Below, in pieces: positions 1-6,762 of a stretch of DNA of 10,613 nt (position 1 is the stretch's first letter; every line of letters begins with the position of its first letter). This DNA is from an uncultured Ruminococcus sp. (GTDB lineage Bacteria; Bacillota; Clostridia; Oscillospirales; Ruminococcaceae). The position numbers were made by a program, and so were the translations under genes. Below the pieces are notes generated by a model that worked only from the letters and a program-made list of their open reading frames with translations, had not been told where the DNA came from and searched no databases. Location: the NCBI GenBank assembly GCA_947177375.1, contig CAMWUF010000014.1, positions 1 to 10,613 of the forward strand, written 5' to 3'.

Positions 1-71
1 ATTATATTTTCCGTAAATTTTGCATTATTTATAATTCTATTAAAAAATCCTAAAACTTAAGAAAAAACTAC

Positions 72-100
72 TTGCATTCTTGTAAAATCTATGCTAAAAT
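72..100 (+). promoter_or_regulatory. Promoter of the ung-met-glucokinase cluster
   Basis: TTGCAT at 72-77 (weak -35) is followed after exactly 17 nt by TAAAAT at 95-100. That hexamer is preceded by TG at 92-93, giving a TG-n-TAAAAT extended -10. Transcription would start near 107, about 28 nt before the ung ATG. The same -10 architecture recurs in front of nifJ, which supports it. The -35 is poor, so the extended -10 probably does most of the work. Confidence 0.65.
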
Positions 101-118
101 AGAAATATATTCATGATT

Positions 119-124
119 GGAGGA
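119..124 (+). promoter_or_regulatory. Ribosome binding site that sets the ung start at ATG 135
   Basis: GGAGGA lies 11 nt before the ATG at 135. An in-frame TTG at 117 would extend the reading frame by six codons, but it overlaps this site and has no Shine-Dalgarno of its own. The ATG at 135 is therefore the better start. Confidence 0.75.
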
Positions 125-134
125 TTACATTCTA

Positions 135-806
135 ATGATTAGTTTTAATAACGAATGGGATATTTTGCTTGCAGACGAAATGCAAAAAGAATATTATTTA
201 AAATTGCGTGAATTTTTAAAACAGGAATACGCAGCACAAGTGATTTATCCTGATATGTATGATATTTTCAATGCATTAAAATTAACAACTTATAGTCAGG
301 TAAAAGTTGTTATCTTAGGACAAGACCCTTATCACGGCGAAGGGCAAGCACATGGATTAAGCTTTTCTGTCAAGAAAGGTGTCAGAGTGCCACCGTCTTT
401 GAAAAATATTTATAAAGAAATAAAAGGCGATTTAAATATTGATAATTTATCTATGCATGGAGAATTAACAGACTGGGCGAAACAAGGAGTATTATTATTA
501 AATACTGTTTTAACAGTTCGGGCTGGTCAAGCGAACAGCCACAGAGGACATGGCTGGGAAATATTCACAGATGCGATTATTAAATTATTAAATATCAGAG
601 AAGACCCGATTGTATTTTTACTATGGGGAACGCCTGCCAGAAAGAAAAAAGTATTAATTACAAATCCAAATCATTTGATTTTAGAAGCGGCACACCCGTC
701 ACCACTTTCTGCAAGCAGTGGCTTTTTTGGGTGCAGGCATTTTTCACAAACAAATCAATTTTTACAGGAAAAAGGCTTTACTCCAATTGACTGGAAAATT
801 TATTAA
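135..806 (+). CDS. ung: Uracil-DNA glycosylase, family 1
   Basis: Removes uracil from DNA, arising from cytosine deamination or dUMP misincorporation, by cleaving the N-glycosidic bond. This is the first step of cytoplasmic base excision repair. From ATG 135 the protein has 223 residues, the normal family length. The water-activating motif GQDPYH is at residues 62-67 (catalytic Asp64, with the Tyr and His that shape the uracil pocket), followed by GEGQAHGLSFSV. LLNTVLTV around 121-128 carries the uracil-binding Asn123. The DNA-intercalating and catalytic-His motif HPSPLS is at 187-192. All key family-1 residues are present. The gene is first in the cluster, with its own promoter. metF starts 34 nt after its stop with no terminator between them, so read-through into the methionine genes is likely. 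Family assignment is firm; only the start was in question, since a TTG at 117 is also in frame. Confidence 0.97.
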   Translation: MISFNNEWDILLADEMQKEYYLKLREFLKQEYAAQVIYPDMYDIFNALKLTTYSQVKVVILGQDPYHGEGQAHGLSFSVKKGVRVPPSLKNIYKEIKGDLNIDNLSMHGELTDWAKQGVLLLNTVLTVRAGQANSHRGHGWEIFTDAIIKLLNIREDPIVFLLWGTPARKKKVLITNPNHLILEAAHPSPLSASSGFFGCRHFSQTNQFLQEKGFTPIDWKIY

Positions 807-814
807 ATAATAAT
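787..814 (+). promoter_or_regulatory. Possible weak internal promoter ahead of metF
   Basis: TTGACT at 787-792, inside the last codons of ung, matches the -35 consensus at five of six positions. AATAAT at 809-814 follows after 16 nt and matches the -10 at five of six, but it lacks the important first T. The start would fall near 821, leaving a very short leader before metF. AT-rich DNA throws up such matches often, so this is tentative. Confidence 0.25.
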
Positions 815-840
815 TAAAATAATAATAAGGTGATAGTTTT

Positions 841-1692
841 ATGAAAAAAATAATTTATTCTTTTGAAGTTTTTCCGCCGAAATCAACAACACCAGTTGAA
901 AAAGTTTCTGCATGCTTTGAAGAATTATCTGCTTTAAAACCTGATTTTATCAGTGTTACATATGGTGCAGGCGGTGGCACTTCTGGCGGAAAAATTACTT
1001 GTGAATTATCTGCAAGATTACAGAATCAGTATAAAATTAAATCTGTTGCACATTTGCCTTGTATTTCTTACACCAAACAAGAAATTACAGATATTTTAGC
1101 TGATTTTAAAGCAAACGGCATTACAGATATTTTGGCATTGCGTGGAGATAAAAGCCCTGACAGACCTGAAAAAACAGATTTTAAATATGCAAGTGATTTA
1201 ATCCAATTTATTAAAACACAAGGCGATTTTGAAATTTATGGTGCATGTTATCCAGAAACACACCCAGAGGCAATTTCTGCAACGGCTGATTTGAAAAATT
1301 TAAAACATAAAGTCGATACAGGTGCAAAGCATTTAATTTCGCAATTATTTTTTGATAATGAAAATTTTTATCAGTTTCGGGAGAAATGCGAAATTATTGG
1401 CATTGATGTGCCAATAGAAGCAGGTATTATGCCTGTTGTGAATGTATCTCAGATTCAACGCATGGTAAGCCTTTGCGGTGCAAGTTTACCCAGAAAATTT
1501 ACTGTCATGATGCAAAGATTCGGACATAGTGCAGAGGCTATGCGTGATGCAGGTATTGCCTATGCAGTTGACCAGATTGTTGACTTAGTTGCAAATGGTG
1601 TTGATGGCATTCATTTATATACAATGAATAATCCCTATGTTGCAAAGCGTATCACAGAAGCTGTATCTGGTATTTTGGGCAGAAATTCATGA
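841..1692 (+). CDS. metF: Methylenetetrahydrofolate reductase (NAD(P)H), MetF
   Basis: FAD-dependent reduction of 5,10-methylene-THF to 5-methyl-THF, the methyl donor for methionine synthase. The 283-residue protein is a single TIM-barrel domain of the usual bacterial MetF size. SFEVFPPK near the N-terminus carries the catalytic Glu9. Further family landmarks are SVTYGAGGGT (38-47), DILALRGD with the flavin-contacting Asp103 (96-103), YGACYPETHPEA (133-144), KVDTGAKHLISQLFFDN (157-173), PIEAGIMPVV (191-200) and DGIHLYTMNNPY near the end. An AAGGTGAT ribosome site at 827-834 sits 6 nt before the ATG. The stop overlaps the next start as ATGA (1689-1692), so translation is coupled to the reactivation protein that follows. 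In acetogens MetF can work in the Wood-Ljungdahl pathway with partner subunits; none is visible here, and the metH neighbours point to methionine synthesis. Confidence 0.96.
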   Translation: MKKIIYSFEVFPPKSTTPVEKVSACFEELSALKPDFISVTYGAGGGTSGGKITCELSARLQNQYKIKSVAHLPCISYTKQEITDILADFKANGITDILALRGDKSPDRPEKTDFKYASDLIQFIKTQGDFEIYGACYPETHPEAISATADLKNLKHKVDTGAKHLISQLFFDNENFYQFREKCEIIGIDVPIEAGIMPVVNVSQIQRMVSLCGASLPRKFTVMMQRFGHSAEAMRDAGIAYAVDQIVDLVANGVDGIHLYTMNNPYVAKRITEAVSGILGRNS

Positions 1693-2333
1693 TAAATTTA
1701 AATGCTGTTGATAGAACACAGGCTTTTAGATATATGGGATTCCATGGCGAACCAGATGAAAAATTGAATCAACTCGCTGACACTTGTGAGCAAAAATTAT
1801 TATCTGCTGTGAAGCCCAGATACTGTTGGAAATTATTTCAAAAACAAGAGATAGAATTTTTGTTATTAGGACAAGATATTCAAAAGCATTTAGAACATTG
1901 TGAACAAGTGATTTTATTCTGTGCAACATTGTCGCAAAGTACTGACACTTGCATTAGACTTGTCCAAACAAATGATATTTTAGCTGGCATGATGATAGAT
2001 GCTATGGCAAGTGCATTCACAGAGCAATTCTGTGATAGTGTAGAATCAGAAATATTAAATCATAATTTTCAACATAAATATGCTACATGGCGATTTAGTG
2101 CAGGTTATGGTGATATGCCTTTGTCTATACAAGATGATTTTTTGAAATTAATTCATGCACAAAAACGTGTTGGCGTTTGTGTGACAGATAGTGGCTTAAT
2201 GATTCCAAGAAAATCTGTTACAGCAATCATTGGCTTATCAGATACGCCAGTTGAAACATCAAAAAAAGGCTGTGCAATTTGTAAATTACGGCAAAATTGC
2301 CCCTATCGTGCGAAAGGAGTACACTGCAATTGA
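1689..2333 (+). CDS. Free-standing methionine synthase reactivation (AdoMet-binding) domain protein
   Basis: This 214-residue protein resembles the C-terminal activation domain that is fused to MetH in E. coli. That domain binds S-adenosylmethionine and helps re-methylate the cobalamin cofactor after accidental oxidation to cob(II)alamin. Visible signatures are WRFSAGYGDMPLSIQ at about 134-148, equivalent to the RxxxGY AdoMet motif of fused MetH, then DSGLMIPRKSVTAIIGLS at about 167-184. A C-terminal cysteine cluster CAICKLRQNCPYR at 195-207 is typical of the stand-alone clostridial version. There is no signal peptide or membrane segment. The start overlaps the metF stop (ATGA), without a strong ribosome site. 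The stop overlaps the TTG start of metH (TTGA), so the protein would be made in step with its partner. The electron donor is not encoded nearby. The role is inferred from family and from the absence of this domain in the adjacent MetH. Confidence 0.9.
   Translation: MINLNAVDRTQAFRYMGFHGEPDEKLNQLADTCEQKLLSAVKPRYCWKLFQKQEIEFLLLGQDIQKHLEHCEQVILFCATLSQSTDTCIRLVQTNDILAGMMIDAMASAFTEQFCDSVESEILNHNFQHKYATWRFSAGYGDMPLSIQDDFLKLIHAQKRVGVCVTDSGLMIPRKSVTAIIGLSDTPVETSKKGCAICKLRQNCPYRAKGVHCN
2313..2319 (+). promoter_or_regulatory. Ribosome binding site that sets the metH TTG start
   Basis: AAAGGAG precedes TTG at 2330-2332 by 10 nt. No ATG lies suitably placed, and a longer in-frame extension to 2297 would bypass this strong site and produce a tail unlike the MetH family. 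TTG 2330 also overlaps the TGA stop of the preceding gene, the usual coupled arrangement. Confidence 0.8.
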
Positions 2334-4702
2334 ATTTAAATTTTAAAAAAATTTTGGAACAAGAAAAATTTTTAGTCCTTGATGGCGGTATGGGTACAAT
2401 GTTACAAGCTGGTGGGCTGAAACTTGGTGGCATTCCAGAAATGCTGAATTTTACAAATCCAGATTTTATTACCAGCATTCATAAAGCGTATGTCAATGCT
2501 GGAGCTGATGTTGTATATACTAATACATTCGGGGCGAATCGCTTAAAAATGGCGAAAACGCATAAATCTGTGCAGAATATTATTAAAACAGCAATTGCCA
2601 ATGCAAAAAATTCTGGTGCAAAATATATTGCTTTAGACATTGGACCAATCGGGCAGTTATTAGAACCAACAGGAACTTTAAAATTTGAAGAAGCCTATGA
2701 TATTTTCAAAGAACAAATTCAAGCGGGTGAAGAAGCAGATTTTATTGTATTTGAAACAATGACGGATTTATTAGAAGTCCGTGCAGGTGTGCTTGCAGGT
2801 CGTGAATATGGAAATAATAAGCCAATTCTTGTGACAATGACGTTTGAAGAAAATAAAAGAACTTTTACAGGCTGTGAAATTCCAGCAATGGCTCTGACAT
2901 TAGAGGGCTTAGGCGTGGACGCTATCGGAATTAATTGCTCTCTTGGTCCAGAAGAATTAATGCCTATTGTAGAAGAACTTTGTCAGTGGACAACTTTGCC
3001 TGTGATTGTCAAACCAAATGCTGGCTTGCCTGACCCTGTTACAAATGCCTATGATTTTGATGCTGAAAAATTCGGTTCTTGCTGTGAAAAATTTATTGAT
3101 ATGGGAGCTGTGATTTTAGGCGGTTGCTGTGGCACAACACCTGAACATATTAAAGCAATTGTGAATATGCTAAAACATAAAACACCTGTGCAGAGAAATA
3201 TTTCTATTCCGTCTGCGGTTTGTTCAGCAAATAAGACTGTTATTATCAATCAGCCCAGAGTCATTGGCGAACGTATTAATCCAACTGGAAAAAAACGCTT
3301 TAAACAGGCTTTAATAGAACATGATATTGATTATATTTTAAATCAGGCAATTCAGCAAATTGATGCTGGAGCTGATATTTTAGATGTCAATGTCGGCTTA
3401 CCTGAAATTAATGAATCTGAAATGATGGAATCGGCTGTGAAAGCAATTCAGGGCATTACAGATACGCCGTTGCAGTTAGATACAACGGATAGAAAAGCCT
3501 TAGAAGCTGGATTACGTTGCTATAATGGCAAGCCAATTGTCAATTCTGTCAACGGTGAAGAAGAATCTTTAAATACAGTTTTGCCTTTGGTAAAAAAATA
3601 CGGTGCGTCTGTAGTAGGCTTAACACTGGACAAAAACGGCATTCCCAAAACTGCACAAGGCAGATTTGAAATTGCAGAAAAAATTTTACATCATGCACTT
3701 GCATTAGGAATTAGAAAAGAAGATGTTTTCATTGATTGTCTCACACTTACAGCTTCAGCCGAACAAGAAGGCGTTATGCAGACGTTAGAAGCCGTTCACA
3801 GAGTAAAAACAGAATTGGGCTTGCATACAGTTCTGGGAGTATCTAATATTTCTTTTGGACTGCCAAACCGTGAGCTTGTGACAAGAAATTTCTTAACAAT
3901 GGCTTTATATGCAGGCTTGGATTTGCCAATTATTAATCCTAATATTGCGAATATCATGTCTTGTGTCAGAACTTATAAATTACTTGCCAATATTGATAAA
4001 AATGCAGTTGATTTTATTGCACATTATGGCAATGATACTGCACAGGAATCTAAGCCAAAAATTCCACAGGATTCTAGTAATCTAAATTTAGAATCTGCAA
4101 TTTTAGCAGGTTTGAAATCAGAAGCTGGTATAATAACAAAAAAATTATTAGCATCTACTGAACCTATGGAAATTGTGAATAATATTCTAATCCCTGCACT
4201 TGACCGTGTGGGAGCAGATTTTGAAACAGATAAAATTTTTCTGCCACAGTTAATTGCTTCGGCATCATCTGCACAATCTGCTTTTGAAGTAATTAAAGCT
4301 TATCTTTGTGAACATAGCACGGAATCTGTGAACAGAGGAACAATTGTATTAGCAACCGTCAAGGGTGATATTCATGATATCGGCAAAAATATTGTAAAAA
4401 TCTTGCTTGAAAATTATGGCTATGAAGTCATAGATTTAGGCAAAGATGTTCCCTATGAATCTGTTGTTGAAGCGACTAATAAAACACATGCATTACTAGT
4501 TGGCTTATCGGCTTTGATGACAACAACGTTGCCTTCTATGGAAGCGACAATTAAATTATTAAAGCAACATTGTCCTTGGTGTAAAACTGTTGTAGGAGGA
4601 GCTGTCCTCACAGCAGATTATGCTGAAAAAATTGGTGCTGATTTTTATGCAAAAGATGCAAAAGAAACAGTTGATATTGCAAAACAAGTGTTTCAAAATT
4701 AA
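2330..4702 (+). CDS. metH: Cobalamin-dependent methionine synthase lacking the reactivation domain
   Basis: Transfers the methyl group of 5-methyl-THF through cobalamin to homocysteine, giving methionine and THF. Starting at TTG 2330 the protein has 790 residues, against roughly 1,200 for the fused enzyme. The homocysteine barrel (about 1-300) has DGGMGTML near the N-terminus and the zinc ligands Cys203 (INCSLGPEE) and Cys266-Cys267 (GGCCGTTPEH). The pterin-binding barrel (about 310-570) begins at VIGERINPTGKK and contains DVNVG. A helical cap (about 580-665, LPQLIASASSAQ) precedes the Rossmann B12 domain, where GDIHDIGKN carries His682, the lower axial cobalt ligand (base-on binding). The chain stops after the B12 domain, and the missing fourth module is encoded just upstream. 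There is no S-box or cobalamin riboswitch before the cluster. The gap of 50 nt after the stop shows no terminator. Confidence 0.96.
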   Translation: MNLNFKKILEQEKFLVLDGGMGTMLQAGGLKLGGIPEMLNFTNPDFITSIHKAYVNAGADVVYTNTFGANRLKMAKTHKSVQNIIKTAIANAKNSGAKYIALDIGPIGQLLEPTGTLKFEEAYDIFKEQIQAGEEADFIVFETMTDLLEVRAGVLAGREYGNNKPILVTMTFEENKRTFTGCEIPAMALTLEGLGVDAIGINCSLGPEELMPIVEELCQWTTLPVIVKPNAGLPDPVTNAYDFDAEKFGSCCEKFIDMGAVILGGCCGTTPEHIKAIVNMLKHKTPVQRNISIPSAVCSANKTVIINQPRVIGERINPTGKKRFKQALIEHDIDYILNQAIQQIDAGADILDVNVGLPEINESEMMESAVKAIQGITDTPLQLDTTDRKALEAGLRCYNGKPIVNSVNGEEESLNTVLPLVKKYGASVVGLTLDKNGIPKTAQGRFEIAEKILHHALALGIRKEDVFIDCLTLTASAEQEGVMQTLEAVHRVKTELGLHTVLGVSNISFGLPNRELVTRNFLTMALYAGLDLPIINPNIANIMSCVRTYKLLANIDKNAVDFIAHYGNDTAQESKPKIPQDSSNLNLESAILAGLKSEAGIITKKLLASTEPMEIVNNILIPALDRVGADFETDKIFLPQLIASASSAQSAFEVIKAYLCEHSTESVNRGTIVLATVKGDIHDIGKNIVKILLENYGYEVIDLGKDVPYESVVEATNKTHALLVGLSALMTTTLPSMEATIKLLKQHCPWCKTVVGGAVLTADYAEKIGADFYAKDAKETVDIAKQVFQN

Positions 4703-4738
4703 TTTTATTTTTTAGATTAAAAAAGTAATAGTAAATTT

Positions 4739-4744
4739 GGTGAT
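4739..4744 (+). promoter_or_regulatory. Ribosome binding site supporting a GTG start for the GH25 gene
   Basis: GGTGAT lies 8 nt before GTG 4753 and matches the AAGGTGAT site used by metF. The next in-frame ATG is inside the membrane segment and has no comparable site, so GTG 4753 is preferred. Confidence 0.6.
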
Positions 4745-4752
4745 AATATACA

Positions 4753-5586
4753 GTGAGTCATTTTCTGAAAGGCAGAAAAATTGCCTACGGCAGGATTATC
4801 AGCGTTATGCTGATAGCTGTAATTGTAATTTGTGTAAGTATTTTTGCAATTCGGCTGAAAAAAATTTATAATCGTGAAATTATTGCAAATATTCCAGACC
4901 CTGAAAAATATCCTGTTATGGGTGTCGATGTCTCAAGATATCAGGGCAATATTGACTGGTCAAGACTGGAATCTCAAGATGTAAAATTTGCTTTTATTAA
5001 AGCAACAGAAGGAAGTTCTTTTCAAGATATTTGTTTTACTAAAAACTGGGAAGAAGTACAGGAAACTAATATTTATGCTGGAGCATATCATTTTTTTAGT
5101 TTTGAAAGTTCTGGAGAAACACAAGCACAGAATTTTATTGACACTGTAGGAGAACTTGACGGCAATTTACCTCCAGTTGTGGATTTTGAATTTTATGGTG
5201 ATTATGCCAATGAGCCGTTATCTAAAAAAGAAACCAGACAAATTTTAGATGACTTACTGGAAACATTAGAAGAATTTTATCAAGTAAAGCCAATTATTTA
5301 TATTACAACTAAGACATATTATTATTATATTTTAGGCGGTGGCTATGAAGATTATCCAATTTGGATGCGTGATACTTATATGGAACCGCTGACAAGATGG
5401 AATTTCTGGCAGTATTCTGACCAAGGAAAATTAGACGGCTATGATGGCATTCAGTCTGACCAGACTGAAGTCTATATTGATTTAAATGTCTATCATGATA
5501 GCTATGAAAATTTCTTAAAAGAATTTTCTTTGCCAACAAGAGATTCTAAAATTAATCTGTCCGATACGCAGGAAGAACTTGCGTGA
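4753..5586 (+). CDS. Membrane-anchored GH25 lysozyme-like muramidase
   Basis: Family 25 glycoside hydrolases cut the beta-1,4 bond between N-acetylmuramic acid and N-acetylglucosamine in peptidoglycan. The 277-residue protein starts with a short basic segment (KGRK), then a hydrophobic helix at about 14-33 with no obvious cleavage site. It is therefore probably anchored with the enzyme outside the cell. The catalytic domain spans about 55-258: GVDVSRYQGNIDW (57-69, Asp59), FAFIKATEGSSF (79-90), GAYHFF (110-115), VVDFEF with the acidic pair Asp144/Glu146, IIYITT, YPIWMRD and the WQYSDQGKLDGY segment near the C-terminus, ending at DLNVYH. The acidic residues expected for activity are present. 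There is no separate wall-binding repeat. It starts 50 nt after metH, with no clear promoter or terminator between them. A role in wall remodelling is more likely than phage lysis, since no phage genes are nearby, but this is inference. Confidence 0.9.
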   Translation: MSHFLKGRKIAYGRIISVMLIAVIVICVSIFAIRLKKIYNREIIANIPDPEKYPVMGVDVSRYQGNIDWSRLESQDVKFAFIKATEGSSFQDICFTKNWEEVQETNIYAGAYHFFSFESSGETQAQNFIDTVGELDGNLPPVVDFEFYGDYANEPLSKKETRQILDDLLETLEEFYQVKPIIYITTKTYYYYILGGGYEDYPIWMRDTYMEPLTRWNFWQYSDQGKLDGYDGIQSDQTEVYIDLNVYHDSYENFLKEFSLPTRDSKINLSDTQEELA

Positions 5587-5614
5587 TATATATTAAAAAG
5601 GAGAAAAATTTTTT

Positions 5615-6574
5615 ATGAAGTATTACATTGGGATTGACTTAGGTGGTACAAATATTGTTGCCGCAGTCGTGAATGAGAATTATGAAATTCTCACAAAAGC
5701 AAGTACCAAAACAAACAGACCTCGTCCAGCAGAAGCAATTGCAGATGACATGGCAAAAATGGCTTTACAAGCTGTTGCAGATGCAGGTCTGACAATTGAC
5801 CAGATTGAATGGGTCGGTGTTGGTACACCAGGAATTGCCAACAGTGAAACAGGTGTGATTGAATATTCTAATAATTTAGGATTTGAAAATACACCAATGG
5901 CAGAATATATTAAAAAACATATTGAAAAGCCCATTTATATTGAAAATGATGCAAATGCAGCGGCTTATGGTGAATATGTTGCAGGTGCAGCAAAAGGTGC
6001 AAATCATGCTGTTTGCATTACACTTGGCACAGGTGTCGGCGGTGGCATTATTATTGATGGCAAAATTTATGCAGGTTCTAATTTTGGCGGAGCTGAAATT
6101 GGTCATACTGTCATTCAAGTAGATGGTGCATTGTGTTCCTGTGGGCGTAAAGGCTGTTTTGAAGCATATTCTTCTGCAACTGGCTTAATTCGCATGACAA
6201 AAGAAAAAATGGAAATTGCCCCTGAAAGCAAAATGCATGCTATCACAGCTGAACGCAATGGCAAAGTTTCTGCAAGAACCGCTTTTGATGCAATGCGTAT
6301 GAATGATATTCCAGCAAAACAAGTTGTAGATGATTATATTAAATATCTTGCCGCAGGTATTACTAACACAATTAATATTTTCCAACCTGATGTATTATGT
6401 ATTGGCGGTGGTGTCTGCAATGAAGGAGACCCGTTGTTATTGCCTATGAAAGCATTGGTTGAAAAAGAAGTTTATACTAGAAATTCTGCAAAAAATACAA
6501 AAATTGTCATTGCAGAATTAGGCAATGATGCAGGCTTAATTGGTGCGGCATTCCTTGGTGCAACAAAAAAATAA
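5615..6574 (+). CDS. glcK: ROK-family glucokinase
   Basis: Phosphorylates glucose with ATP to glucose-6-phosphate, feeding non-PTS sugar and glucose released from oligosaccharides into glycolysis in the cytoplasm. The 319-residue length is normal for Gram-positive GlcK. The ATP-phosphate loop DLGGTN is at 8-13 and VGVGTPG at 67-73. The catalytic END with Asp112 is at 110-112 within YIENDANAAAYGE, and the second phosphate motif LGTGVGGGII is at 137-146. The ROK zinc site consists of His164 (EIGH) and CSCGRKGC with Cys174, Cys176 and Cys181. GGGV at 264-267 belongs to the adenosine region. There is no N-terminal helix-turn-helix, so this is a kinase and not a ROK repressor. AAGGAG at 5598-5603 precedes the ATG by 11 nt. 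It starts 28 nt after the GH25 stop and is the last gene before the terminator. The exact sugar (glucose versus another hexose) cannot be proved by sequence. Confidence 0.92.
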   Translation: MKYYIGIDLGGTNIVAAVVNENYEILTKASTKTNRPRPAEAIADDMAKMALQAVADAGLTIDQIEWVGVGTPGIANSETGVIEYSNNLGFENTPMAEYIKKHIEKPIYIENDANAAAYGEYVAGAAKGANHAVCITLGTGVGGGIIIDGKIYAGSNFGGAEIGHTVIQVDGALCSCGRKGCFEAYSSATGLIRMTKEKMEIAPESKMHAITAERNGKVSARTAFDAMRMNDIPAKQVVDDYIKYLAAGITNTINIFQPDVLCIGGGVCNEGDPLLLPMKALVEKEVYTRNSAKNTKIVIAELGNDAGLIGAAFLGATKK

Positions 6575-6585
6575 AAAATAATATA

Positions 6586-6620
6586 AAAAAAGCCCTTGCT
6601 TGTATCAGTAAGGGTTTTTT
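6586..6620 (+). terminator. Intrinsic terminator behind the glucokinase gene, probably bidirectional
   Basis: CCCTTGCT at 6593-6600 pairs with AGTAAGGG at 6607-6614 (eight pairs, one of them G-U) around the loop TGTATC. Six T follow at 6615-6620. A run of A precedes the stem, so the minus strand also reads stem plus T-run. It would therefore stop transcripts from both directions: the cluster ending at 6574, and any minus-strand RNA that passes the hairpin at 6638-6660. Confidence 0.9.
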
Positions 6621-6629
6621 AATTATTTA

Positions 6630-6660
6630 TAAAAATAACAGGGCTGAACTACAGCCCTGT
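6630..6660 (-). terminator. Terminator hairpin of the putative small RNA
   Basis: ACAGGGCTG (6638-6646) and CAGCCCTGT (6652-6660) form a perfect 9-bp stem with a 5-nt loop. On the minus strand it is followed by TATTTTTAT, a U-rich though interrupted tail. On the plus strand it is followed by CGGGAAATAA, with no U-run. The hairpin therefore works as a terminator only for minus-strand transcription. Confidence 0.6.
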
Positions 6661-6669
6661 CGGGAAATA

Positions 6670-6687
6670 AAATCAAATCAAATCAAA
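6670..6687. repeat. Short tandem repeat AAATC x3
   Basis: AAATC is repeated three times in a row (6670-6684) and followed by AAA. On the minus strand this is a U-rich TTTGA linker in front of the terminator hairpin of the putative small RNA. It may simply be low-complexity spacer. Confidence 0.6.
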
Positions 6688-6762
6688 CTTTGTGTAGAAC
6701 AAAAGAAAGGAGACAACAAAACGAGTGTTAATCATACGGGGTTCGTATTTAACACTGGTATT

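Larger units (their letters stand above)
6630..6756 (-). ncRNA. Putative minus-strand small RNA, about 125 nt
   Basis: No protein-coding gene is supported on the minus strand here, yet the pieces of a small RNA gene are in order. There is a promoter at 6763-6791. From the predicted first base near 6756 comes an immediate hairpin: AGTGTTAA and TTAACACT (8 pairs), a two-base bulge, then ATACG/CGTAT around an AACCC loop. A single-stranded C/U-rich linker carries TCTCCTTTC, complementary to the Shine-Dalgarno core, and a TTTGA repeat. Last is a terminator hairpin with a U-rich tail at 6630-6660. C-rich loops and CU-rich linkers are how several known Firmicutes small RNAs pair with mRNA ribosome sites. 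I do not recognise the Rfam family, and function is inferred. The competing reading is a plus-strand leader peptide over the same bases. Confidence 0.5.

Noticed and set aside
117..134. TTG at 117 as the ung start
   Set aside because: It sits at the edge of the GGAGGA ribosome site that serves ATG 135, and would add six residues not expected in the family.
2297..2329. TTG at 2297 as the metH start
   Set aside because: It would give an 11-residue tail encoded inside the reactivase gene and would ignore the AAAGGAG site placed for TTG 2330.
4703..4752. Terminator or promoter between metH and the GH25 gene
   Set aside because: The AT-rich spacer contains no stable stem and no -35/-10 pair with acceptable spacing.
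5883..6122. Overlapping frames on both strands inside the glucokinase gene
   Set aside because: They are shadows of the conserved ROK coding sequence, rich in low-complexity residues and without start signals.
6638..6660. Second plus-strand terminator for the glucokinase operon
   Set aside because: The 9-bp hairpin has no U-run on the plus strand; the U-rich tail is only on the minus strand.
6630..6756. 6S RNA, T-box or other known riboswitch identity for the intergenic RNA
   Set aside because: It is too short and lacks the long double strand with central bubble of 6S RNA. No T-box bulge or specifier loop, S-box or TPP core is recognisable, and the terminator orientation points away from nifJ.
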